Source of the DNA: Bacteroidia bacterium
GTDB lineage: Bacteria > Bacteroidota > Bacteroidia > JABDFU01
Assembly (NCBI GenBank): GCA_020849195.1
Contig: JADLGT010000092.1
Location: 1 to 5,790, forward strand
Reading direction: 5' to 3'
DNA: 5,790 nt
A program made the translations under genes and the position numbers. The notes under the pieces were generated by a model, which saw only the letters and a program-made list of their open reading frames with translations, had not been told where the DNA came from and ran no database searches. Positions within the stretch are counted from its first letter, which is position 1; each line of letters opens with the position of its first letter. Positions 1-5,037 of this stretch are shown piece after piece.

Positions 1-960
1 ATCAAATGTTGACGCAATAACTTCAGCCTTAACGCTGCGGGCCATATCGGTTACCTCTTCGGGACGTTCATCTATCAACAGAATTATCAGGTAAGTTTCG
101 GGGTGATTATACGCAATAGCATTAGCAATTTCTTTAAGCAAAACTGTTTTCCCTGTTTTTGGTTGTGCAACTATAAGTGCACGCTGACCTTTTCCAAGAG
201 GAGTAAATAAATCAACTATGCGTGTTGAAAGCGAGCTTTGCGGATGCCCTGTAAGTTTAAATTTTTCGAAAGGAAAAAGCGGAGTCAAGTAATCGAACGG
301 AACGCGATCGCGTACAAAGCCGGGGTCGCGACCATTTATCTTATCAATTTTAATCAACGGAAAATACTTTTCGCCTTCTTTAGGCGGACGAATACTTCCG
401 CGTACAGTATCGCCGGTTTTTAAACCAAATAACTTTATTTGTGATTGAGAAACATAAATATCGTCGGGAGAGTTAAGGTAATTGTAATCCGACGAACGCA
501 AAAAACCATAACCGTCAGACATAATTTCAAGAACACCTTCACTTACTACAATGCCGTCGAAGTTATAGAGTTCGGACGGGCGATTACGCTGTTCTGTTCT
601 ATTTCTATCGCCTCCGTTAGTTGCCGAAACATCTGTAACTACAGGCTGTTCGCGTGCGGCAGTTGTTTCAGGAAGCGGTGGTGTAAAAAGCGAAGGCTCA
701 TCTTTTACAGATTCAAAATTAGTTTCGGGTTCGGCTAAATCCGAACTAGCATCGAGATCGGATTTTAGTTTCTTCTTTACTTTTCCATCATCTGCCTTTG
801 CTTCCGATTTTACGGAAGCAGGATTAAGTGCCTGATGGTCGAGTATTTTATAAATGAGTTCTTGTTTTTTAAGAGCTTCGTATTTAGGAATGTTAAACTC
901 TTTAGCAATGTCTTTAAGCTCGGTAACGAGCTTGTTGTTTAATTCAACAATGTCGTACAT
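1..960 (-). CDS. rho: Transcription termination factor Rho, 5' portion (C-terminal part off the left edge)
   Basis: This encodes the N-terminal 320 residues of Rho, the hexameric RNA-dependent ATPase that translocates along nascent RNA and releases RNA polymerase. Residues 6-44 resemble the Rho_N helical domain ([17 protein letters not shown]). Residues about 45-132 are a low-complexity, charged, Ser/Pro/Glu/Lys-rich insert, probably disordered. The OB-fold RNA-binding domain follows, with [14 protein letters not shown] at 149-162. The ATPase core shows Walker A AQPKTGKT at 265-272 and Walker B with [13 protein letters not shown] at 294-306. The frame is open to base 1 and breaks off at ASTFD, a conserved Rho stretch, so the Q/R loops and remaining catalytic residues lie outside. 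The start ATG (960-958) precedes the Rho_N helix. No Shine-Dalgarno is seen. Long N-terminal insertions are known from Bacteroidota Rho. Identity is secure; disorder of the insert is inferred from composition. Confidence 0.97.
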   Translation of the reverse strand, partial: MYDIVELNNKLVTELKDIAKEFNIPKYEALKKQELIYKILDHQALNPASVKSEAKADDGKVKKKLKSDLDASSDLAEPETNFESVKDEPSLFTPPLPETTAAREQPVVTDVSATNGGDRNRTEQRNRPSELYNFDGIVVSEGVLEIMSDGYGFLRSSDYNYLNSPDDIYVSQSQIKLFGLKTGDTVRGSIRPPKEGEKYFPLIKIDKINGRDPGFVRDRVPFDYLTPLFPFEKFKLTGHPQSSLSTRIVDLFTPLGKGQRALIVAQPKTGKTVLLKEIANAIAYNHPETYLIILLIDERPEEVTDMARSVKAEVIASTFD

Positions 961-1086
961 AAATTACGTGTTAGGTTAAAAATAAAATTGTGGAAGGGGG
1001 TTATATGAGGTTAGTATTTACGCTCACAGAATCAGTTATAAAAACTGCATGGATGATAGAATATTTTCAAGATTATAATTTGTGAT

Positions 1087-1098
1087 TTGTAATTACAA
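1087..1098. repeat. Perfect 12-bp palindrome in the rho leader
   Basis: TTGTAATTACAA is perfectly self-complementary. It lies about 20-31 nt downstream of the predicted rho transcript start. It could be a protein-binding site, or chance in AT-rich DNA. With no loop it would make a poor RNA hairpin. Confidence 0.4.
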
Positions 1099-1124
1099 GA
1101 AGATGTAACAGCAGAATCGTGCAG

Positions 1125-1155
1125 CAAACATAGTAACATTATTTATTATATCAAA
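1125..1155 (-). promoter_or_regulatory. Consensus Bacteroidota promoter for rho
   Basis: Read on the minus strand, TTTG (1155-1152), a 19-nt spacer and TATGTTTG (1132-1125) match both elements of the Bacteroidota housekeeping promoter (TTTG / TAnnTTTG). The only gene downstream is rho. The predicted transcript start is near 1118, giving a leader of about 158 nt. The -33 element lies just past the stop of the metallophosphoesterase gene, so rho can be transcribed independently of it. This is a motif match only. Confidence 0.7.
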
Positions 1156-1161
1156 AAAAAA

Positions 1162-1656
1162 TCAAATTTTTCCAAACTCCACCACCTCAAGGTTTTTTAT
1201 ATTATGCTTATCAATGGTAAACCTTACCAAGGTTTTTACTTTATGAGATCCATAGTTGCCGGCTGCACCCGGATTAATATGCAGTAGGTTATATTTTTTA
1301 TCGAACATCACTTTAAGAATATGCGAATGACCGCAAATGAATAGTTTTGGCGAATTTTCTGCAATTAATCGACGGACATCCAAGCTGTACTTTCCCGGAT
1401 AACCTCCTATATGAGTCATTAAAACATCTATATCTTCGCACATAAAACGCTGCACTTTCGGATAAAGTTTGCGTATATCTTGTCCATCAATGTTTCCATA
1501 AACAGCAGTAAGGGGTTTAATTTTTTCCAATTGCTCGCAAACAGAAACGGTACCAATGTCGCCGGCATGCCAAATCTGATCACACTGTTCAAGATATTTT
1601 ACTGTGGCTAAGTCAAAAAAATTATGTGTATCGGAAAGTAAACCTATGCGGGTCAT
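1162..1656 (-). CDS. YfcE/MJ0936-type metallophosphoesterase
   Basis: This is a 164-residue calcineurin-like phosphoesterase, probably cytoplasmic, that hydrolyses phosphodiester or phosphomonoester bonds with two metal ions. All the signature motifs are present in order: SDTH (D9, H11), HAGDIG (D33), YGNID (N55, D57), MTHIGGYPGKY (H82) and CGHSH (H110, H112), followed by the NPGAAG strand at 128-133. The length matches the small YfcE/MJ0936 group (about 165-185 residues) and there is no signal peptide. The true substrate cannot be read from the sequence; characterised relatives act on model phosphodiesters. The ATG at 1656 puts the first metal motif eight residues in, which is normal. It lies 60 bp downstream of the LigT-like gene on the same strand and probably shares its transcript. 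No Shine-Dalgarno is seen. Confidence 0.92.
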   Translation of the reverse strand: MTRIGLLSDTHNFFDLATVKYLEQCDQIWHAGDIGTVSVCEQLEKIKPLTAVYGNIDGQDIRKLYPKVQRFMCEDIDVLMTHIGGYPGKYSLDVRRLIAENSPKLFICGHSHILKVMFDKKYNLLHINPGAAGNYGSHKVKTLVRFTIDKHNIKNLEVVEFGKI

Positions 1657-1716
1657 GTAACAGTATTTATAGGGTAAATAACGCCAAGAAAAGTGGGCTT
1701 AGAAAACGAAACAAGG

Positions 1717-2268
1717 CTAACAATTACCATCAAATCTAAACTCTTTCAATGGATGCCATTTTTCATTTTTATACTTAAGCAAATGTATGCTTGATGCAGA
1801 AAATGAATTGACAAACTCTCTATTTTTAAATTGAGGCCATGCCTTATCGAAATTTTCTTTGGTTAAGTCGCGAAACGCTACTGTAACATGCGGATGAAAA
1901 AATTTATTCATCGATGTAAGCTCAAAGCCAAGTCCGCTAAAAAATGTTGTAAACGAATTGTAAAAAAATTGAAGATGATTACTTTTTTCTACCTCAACAA
2001 AAATTACTTTATGATTAAATTCACCAAATCCGTTCAGGTTAATTTGAAAGGGGGCAAAGGATTTACTGAATGTATCCACTTTATCTTCAATAGTTTTTTC
2101 AAAAGCATTGTTTGCGAAAAAAGGTGGAATAATGGTAATGTGAGCCGGTGATTTTAATGCACGCACACTTTCGTACTTTTCAGAAAATTCGCGTTTAACC
2201 TCATCTGTCTCGGCAGCAATATTAAACGGGAGCAGTAATGCAAAAAAATATAGTTCGTTATCGGTCAT
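1717..2268 (-). CDS. LigT-like 2H phosphoesterase (2'-5' RNA ligase family)
   Basis: This 183-residue protein carries the two HxT motifs that define the 2H phosphoesterases: HITIIPPF with H43 and T45, and HPHVTVAF with H127 and T129. The paired histidines act on 2',5' or 2',3'-cyclic phosphodiesters in RNA or nucleotides. Relatives include LigT/ThpR, but the physiological substrate here is unknown. The spacing between motifs and the total length suit a single-domain, probably cytoplasmic enzyme. I choose ATG 2268: a four-codon extension to a TTG at 2280 is possible, but the sequence after the ATG (MTDNELYFFALLLPF) already reaches the first strand. A weak promoter-like GACCTTTG overlaps that TTG, at 2285-2278. 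The metallophosphoesterase follows 60 bp downstream, so two phosphoesterases may be expressed together. The gene is divergent from the pseudouridine synthase. Confidence 0.88.
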   Translation of the reverse strand: MTDNELYFFALLLPFNIAAETDEVKREFSEKYESVRALKSPAHITIIPPFFANNAFEKTIEDKVDTFSKSFAPFQINLNGFGEFNHKVIFVEVEKSNHLQFFYNSFTTFFSGLGFELTSMNKFFHPHVTVAFRDLTKENFDKAWPQFKNREFVNSFSASSIHLLKYKNEKWHPLKEFRFDGNC

Positions 2269-2448
2269 ACAATTATGCAAAGGTCATTGTTTAAAAAAGC
2301 ACATACATCAACGTTCGGTTAATTTATTAACAAACAAAAGTTATTATCTTGCTTCAAACTGTATTTTTTAACATGTTCTATTGATTAGCCCGGATGGACA
2401 GTAGATTCAATTGGTCATTTGGGTGATTTTGCAAATTCAACTCAAAAA

Positions 2449-2480
2449 TTTCGGTTCAATAGGCTCAGCCCTTATCTTTG
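2449..2480 (+). promoter_or_regulatory. Bacteroidota-type promoter for the pseudouridine synthase gene
   Basis: TATCTTTG (2473-2480) is an exact TAnnTTTG -7 element. TTTC (2449-2452), 20 nt upstream, matches three of four bases of the -33 TTTG. The expected transcript start is near 2487, about 12 nt before the ATG at 2499. The in-frame TTG at 2478 lies inside the -7 box, which argues against it as the start codon. Confidence 0.62.
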
Positions 2481-2498
2481 ATAAGCTATTTGCATAAT

Positions 2499-3203
2499 AT
2501 GTCGACAAACATTCCAATACAAATTTTGTACGAAGACAATCACATTATTGCTGTTAACAAACAGCCATCCGAAATTGTGCAAGGCGACAAAACCGGCGAT
2601 ACGCCTATGAGCGAATCGATAAAAAAATACTTGAAAGAAAAATATGCTAAACCCGGCGAAGTCTTTTTAGGTGTTACACACCGCATCGACAGACCAGTGA
2701 GCGGAGTTGTGTTATTTGCACGGACAAGTAAATGCCTTACGCGCCTTAATGAACTTTTCAAAACAAAAGAAATTAAAAAAACCTATTGGGCAGTAGTTAA
2801 AAATAAACCGAACAAAAGCAGTGATACGCTCGTACACTATTTAAAAAAAAATGAATCTAAAAACAGATCCTATGTATGCAACGACAATAGCCATGGAGCA
2901 TTAAAATGCGAGCTTGAATACAAAATTCTACTTAGCTCCAACAACTATCACTTACTTGAAATTAACCCGCATACAGGTCGTCATCATCAAATACGTGTGC
3001 AATTATCGGCCATTGGCAGCCCCATCAAAGGCGATATTAAATATGGATTTAACCGTACCAACAAAGATGCTTCTATTCATTTGCATGCCCGATGTGTGGA
3101 GTTTATTCATCCTGTTAAAAAAGAACCCGTTAGTATTATTGCCGAACCGCCAAATGAAGCACTGTGGAATTTTTTTATTGAAGAACTCAACAGGAAAAAT
3201 TAA
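2499..3203 (+). CDS. RluA-family RNA pseudouridine synthase
   Basis: This 234-residue enzyme should convert uridine to pseudouridine in rRNA or tRNA. The catalytic motif HRIDRPVSG lies at 61-69, with catalytic Asp64. Motif II KTYWAVV begins near 94, with Tyr96. The motif TGRHHQIR lies at 159-166, followed by GDIKYG. There is no N-terminal S4 domain, so it resembles the short members (RluA or TruC size) rather than RluC/RluD; the target uridine cannot be assigned. Replacement of the frequent Thr-Ser by Pro-Val after the catalytic Arg is, to my knowledge, common in Bacteroidota homologues. ATG 2499 is chosen because an upstream in-frame TTG (2478) falls inside the promoter -7 element and because residues ILYEDNHIIAVNK begin the domain soon after. 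It is monocistronic and converges on the Rrf2 gene. Confidence 0.94.
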   Translation: MSTNIPIQILYEDNHIIAVNKQPSEIVQGDKTGDTPMSESIKKYLKEKYAKPGEVFLGVTHRIDRPVSGVVLFARTSKCLTRLNELFKTKEIKKTYWAVVKNKPNKSSDTLVHYLKKNESKNRSYVCNDNSHGALKCELEYKILLSSNNYHLLEINPHTGRHHQIRVQLSAIGSPIKGDIKYGFNRTNKDASIHLHARCVEFIHPVKKEPVSIIAEPPNEALWNFFIEELNRKN

Positions 3204-3218
3204 TTCATCGTTCTAAAA

Positions 3219-3230
3219 ATTACTTGTAAT
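3219..3230. repeat. Short inverted repeat after the pseudouridine synthase gene
   Basis: ATTAC-TT-GTAAT lies 15 bp past the stop of the pseudouridine synthase gene, in the 86-bp convergent gap. A 5-bp stem with a 2-nt loop and no following T-tract is a poor terminator. No better terminator is visible for either convergent gene. Confidence 0.25.
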
Positions 3231-3289
3231 AGTCAACACGTAATCTGAAACAAGGGCTTTGGTCGTTAGTATCAGAAAAAATTGGTTGA

Positions 3290-3766
3290 CTAAGACCTAC
3301 CCACTTTTTTATCGTTCACAAATGATTTTTTAAACTTCTTTTTTAAATTGTTTTCGCGAATCAGCATTTCATTTAAATTGGTATTGGAAAGTATTTTGAG
3401 GGTAACATCCCTCACATCAATTGCCACATCGCGCAAGCTACATGTGGATTCTTCTATACACTCTTCACAACGTTCATAAAAATTAAGACTTGCACAAGGA
3501 GTAAGAGCAATAGGGCCGCCGGTAAGCCGCAGCACATTGCTTAACATTATTTCTTTAGGCGATTTTATTAAATAATAACCTCCCCCCGCTCCCTTTTTAC
3601 TGCCAAGTATTCCGATTTTTTTCAACTCAATTAAAATTGCTTCCAAAAATTTTTGGGGTATTCTTTCTGTGTCCGCAATCTTTGATATAAGTACAGGACC
3701 GTGTCCATAGTCTCTGGCCAATGCAACAAGCGCTTTTATAGCATATTTCGATTTCTTGGAAAGCAT
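3290..3766 (-). CDS. Rrf2-family transcriptional regulator with a four-cysteine cluster
   Basis: This 158-residue winged-helix DNA-binding protein has the typical Rrf2 opening MLSKKSKYAIKALVALA. The helix-turn-helix spans about 27-54 (ISKIADTERIPQKFLEAIL) and a glycine-rich wing follows (GSKKGAGGGYYL, 55-66). The sensor segment carries Cys91, Cys100, Cys103 and Cys109, in the region where IscR, NsrR and RirA bind an Fe-S cluster. This makes an Fe-S or thiol sensor plausible, although the spacing (C-X8-C-X2-C-X5-C) is not the IscR C-X5-C-X5-C. The C-terminal tail is lysine-rich. ATG 3766 is preferred to a TTG two codons upstream because it fits the family start. It is divergent from the YeeE/DUF6691 sulfur-transport operon, which is its likely target, and probably autoregulates. 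The signal (sulfide, persulfide, cysteine or redox) is inference. Confidence 0.93.
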   Translation of the reverse strand: MLSKKSKYAIKALVALARDYGHGPVLISKIADTERIPQKFLEAILIELKKIGILGSKKGAGGGYYLIKSPKEIMLSNVLRLTGGPIALTPCASLNFYERCEECIEESTCSLRDVAIDVRDVTLKILSNTNLNEMLIRENNLKKKFKKSFVNDKKVGRS

Positions 3767-3773
3767 AAACAAG

Positions 3774-3792
3774 TTTGTTGATTTGAAACAAA
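3774..3792. promoter_or_regulatory. Candidate Rrf2 operator (inverted repeat)
   Basis: TTTGTT (3774-3779) and AACAAA (3787-3792) form a perfect 6-bp inverted repeat with a 7-bp centre, 19 bp in all. It overlaps the minus-strand -7 element and the predicted start of the Rrf2 transcript, the usual place for an autorepressor site. It begins 7 bp upstream of the regulator's ATG. No second copy was found at the YeeE promoter. Confidence 0.42.
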
Positions 3793-3796
3793 TGTA
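3789..3796 (-). promoter_or_regulatory. -7 element for the Rrf2 gene
   Basis: On the minus strand TACATTTG (3796-3789) matches TAnnTTTG exactly and lies 22 nt before the ATG at 3766. No good -33 TTTG is seen at the expected distance, so the promoter may be weak or need help. Confidence 0.5.
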
Positions 3797-3803
3797 CAGC
3801 GAA

Positions 3804-3835
3804 TTTTATCTACATACTATATTATTTTAACTTTG
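3804..3835 (+). promoter_or_regulatory. Bacteroidota-type promoter for the sulfur transporter operon
   Basis: TAACTTTG (3828-3835) is an exact TAnnTTTG -7 element. TTTT (3804-3807), 20 nt upstream, matches three of four -33 bases. The ATG of the first transporter gene follows 24 nt after the -7 box. The -33 region lies 8 bp from the divergent regulator's -7 box, so one bound protein could affect both promoters. Confidence 0.58.
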
Positions 3836-3858
3836 TCTATGGACTTAATATACTATTT

Positions 3859-4419
3859 ATGAACTTACTTACACAACCATGGCCATGGTACATTTCGGGA
3901 CCGCTAATAGGACTTATGATACCTACATTGCTAATACTCGGCAACAAAAGTTTTGGCATATCATCATCGCTGCGCCACATTTGCGCCGCTGTTCTACCCG
4001 GCAAAATAGGCTACTTTGATTATAACTGGAAGAAAGAAGCATGGAAACTTATTTTTGTATTAGGGGTTATTACCGGAGGTTTTGTTGCAGGTAAGGTGTT
4101 TGAAAACCCTAATCCTATTCAATTGTCAGCCAATACCATTTCCGACCTTAACACATACGGTATTACCGACTTTAGTGGTCTACATCCACAACAACTGTTT
4201 AACTTTCAATCGTTGCTTACACTTAAAGGATTTGTTTTGATAGTAGTTGGAGGATTTTGTGTGGGCTTTGGAACCCGCTATGCCGGCGGCTGCACATCCG
4301 GTCATTCCATTATGGGTATTTCTAATCTTCAAATACCATCAATCATTTCAACCTGCTGCTTTTTTGCAGGAGGATTAATAATGACTTGGTTAATATTGCC
4401 TTATATTTTAAAACTATAA
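3859..4419 (+). CDS. YeeE/YedE-family sulfur transporter, half-size subunit (PmpA-like)
   Basis: This 186-residue inner-membrane protein belongs to the Sulf_transp (YeeE/YedE) family, whose characterised member YeeE/TsuA imports thiosulfate by passing it along conserved cysteines. The family signature GTRYAGGCTSGHSIMG lies at 138-153, with Cys145. An upstream conserved segment SFGISSSLRHICA (31-43) contributes Cys42. About four hydrophobic segments are visible, near 11-28, 62-80, 122-138 and 158-182. Bacterial YeeE is about 350 residues with two repeats, so this is one repeat-equivalent; the next gene, 5 bp downstream, supplies the other. It has no signal peptide beyond the first membrane helix. 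A homologous two-gene arrangement (pmpA/pmpB) is known in other bacteria. It is divergent from an Rrf2 regulator. The exact substrate (thiosulfate or another reduced sulfur species) is not provable here. Confidence 0.93.
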   Translation: MNLLTQPWPWYISGPLIGLMIPTLLILGNKSFGISSSLRHICAAVLPGKIGYFDYNWKKEAWKLIFVLGVITGGFVAGKVFENPNPIQLSANTISDLNTYGITDFSGLHPQQLFNFQSLLTLKGFVLIVVGGFCVGFGTRYAGGCTSGHSIMGISNLQIPSIISTCCFFAGGLIMTWLILPYILKL

Positions 4420-4424
4420 CCGAA

Positions 4425-4838
4425 ATGACAGCAAAAATTAAATATTTTATTTCAGGATTCGTATTCGGTATTATACTCATTAAAGCCGAGGTAGTTTCCT
4501 GGTTTCGCATACAGGAAATGTTTCATTTTCAGTCGTTCCACATGTATGGTGTTATTATGAGCGCTATTGCGGTAGGAATGTTATCGATATTCATTATTAA
4601 AAAACTAAAAATTAAAACTATAAATGGAGAACCTATTGTTATTGAACCAAAACCTTCGGACAAAGGAAATAGTATTGGAGGACTTATTTTTGGTTTCGGA
4701 TGGGCATTAACAGGCGCCTGCCCAGGCCCTATCTATGCCTTATTTGGCAGCGGTGTGCTTGTAATGATTGTTACATTGCTTAGCGCAATTATGGGCACGT
4801 ACGTATATGGAGTACTTTCCAAAAAATTGCCACATTAA
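4425..4838 (+). CDS. DUF6691 YeeE/YedE-like partner subunit (PmpB-like)
   Basis: This 137-residue membrane protein is the partner of the preceding YeeE half. The N-terminal stretch ISGFVFGIILIKAEVVSW (9-26), with RIQEMF and QSFHMYG following, is characteristic of DUF6691 proteins. The second conserved element FGWALTGACPGPIYAL lies at 91-106, with Cys99. Hydrophobic helices lie near 7-22, 40-58, 84-98 and 108-130. The GACPGP Cys is expected to line the same path as Cys145 of the partner. ATG 4425 is chosen over an upstream TTG (4386) that would overlap the previous gene by 34 bp and add residues not expected for the family. The 5-bp gap to the upstream stop implies translational coupling. No sulfur dioxygenase or rhodanese gene follows, although these often accompany such pairs. 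Confidence 0.9.
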   Translation: MTAKIKYFISGFVFGIILIKAEVVSWFRIQEMFHFQSFHMYGVIMSAIAVGMLSIFIIKKLKIKTINGEPIVIEPKPSDKGNSIGGLIFGFGWALTGACPGPIYALFGSGVLVMIVTLLSAIMGTYVYGVLSKKLPH

Positions 4839-4844
4839 AATAGA

Positions 4845-4876
4845 TTGAGAACAATTGCTCGAGATTATGTTCTTAA
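4845..4876 (+). terminator. Stem-loop after the transporter operon, possible terminator
   Basis: TTGAGAACA (4845-4853) and TGTTCTTAA (4868-4876) can pair over 9 bp with one G-U, around a 14-nt loop that contains CTCGAG. It starts 6 bp after the stop of the DUF6691 gene. A-rich sequence rather than a T-tract follows, so it is not a canonical intrinsic terminator; it could be a 3'-end or stability hairpin. A second, weaker hairpin, CTATT-TTT-AATAG (4910-4922) followed by CCTTTTTC, is an alternative. Confidence 0.35.
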
Positions 4877-4945
4877 AACCACATTCCTAATAAACAATTT
4901 GCTACCGCTCTATTTTTAATAGCCTTTTTCTTCCTCACAGAAAAG

Positions 4946-4970
4946 AAATTTCAAATAAAAATTGAAATTT
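4946..4970. repeat. Perfect 9-bp inverted repeat upstream of marR
   Basis: AAATTTCAA (4946-4954) and TTGAAATTT (4962-4970) are separated by 7 bp. The repeat is followed at once by a second inverted repeat (4969-4987). It lies 68-92 bp upstream of the marR ATG. It could be a regulator-binding site or part of a 3' hairpin for the upstream operon. Confidence 0.5.
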
Positions 4971-4987
4971 TACATATTACATGTAAA
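4969..4987. promoter_or_regulatory. Candidate operator: TTTACAT-ATTAC-ATGTAAA
   Basis: A perfect 7-bp inverted repeat with a 5-bp centre (19 bp) lies 38-56 bp upstream of the -7 element of marR. Its length and symmetry suit a dimeric winged-helix regulator such as MarR. It overlaps by 2 bp the inverted repeat at 4946-4970. Binding is inferred, not shown. Confidence 0.38.
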
Positions 4988-5000
4988 TAAATTAGTTAGC

Positions 5001-5028
5001 ATAGTCAACTATTTATATTAACAACTAT
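5001..5028. promoter_or_regulatory. Palindrome and direct repeats over the marR promoter (candidate MarR operator)
   Basis: ATAGT-CA-ACTAT (5001-5012) is a 12-bp palindrome. CAACTAT occurs at 5006-5012 and again at 5022-5028, 16 bp apart, and the second copy runs into the -7 box. A protein bound here would block RNA polymerase, as expected for MarR autoregulation. The site is inferred from symmetry and position. Confidence 0.42.
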
Positions 5029-5033
5029 CTTTG
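5026..5033 (+). promoter_or_regulatory. -7 element for the marR-efflux operon
   Basis: TATCTTTG matches TAnnTTTG exactly and ends 4 bp before the marR ATG at 5038. Transcription is expected to start about at the ATG, so the mRNA would be leaderless. No good -33 TTTG lies 19-21 nt upstream. Confidence 0.55.
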
Positions 5034-5037
5034 GGGT

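Noticed and set aside
238..738. Open frames on the plus strand across the rho region.
   Set aside because: The minus strand here is unbroken Rho with Walker and OB-fold motifs; the plus-strand translations resemble no family.
1150..1175. Run of nine T residues on the minus strand after the metallophosphoesterase stop, as a terminator.
   Set aside because: No G/C-containing hairpin precedes it, and its end forms the -33 element of the rho promoter.
1888..2151. Plus-strand open frame inside the LigT-like gene.
   Set aside because: It is antisense to the conserved HxT-containing protein and has a Lys/Phe-rich composition typical of a shadow frame.
2388..2472. tRNA-like start GCCCGGATGG followed about 65 bp later by GGTTCAAT, resembling the start and T-arm of a tRNA.
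   Set aside because: The 3' end does not pair with the acceptor start, the D-arm and anticodon stems do not form, and there is no GGTTCRA-loop stem. At most it is a chance resemblance.
2914..3216. Overlapping plus-strand frame in the pseudouridine synthase gene, and a minus-strand frame at 2540-2761.
   Set aside because: Both overlap the conserved catalytic regions of the synthase in other frames and show no domain.
3814..3856. ATACTAT repeated at 3814-3820 and 3850-3856 around the transporter promoter.
   Set aside because: A 7-bp AT-rich direct repeat at this distance is expected by chance and does not line up with the promoter elements.
4368..4388. AGGAGG at 4368-4373 before ATG 4381 and TTG 4386, looking like a ribosome-binding site for the DUF6691 gene.
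   Set aside because: It encodes the Gly-Gly of the YeeE protein, ATG 4381 is in the YeeE frame, and no other gene here uses a Shine-Dalgarno. The DUF6691 family start fits ATG 4425.
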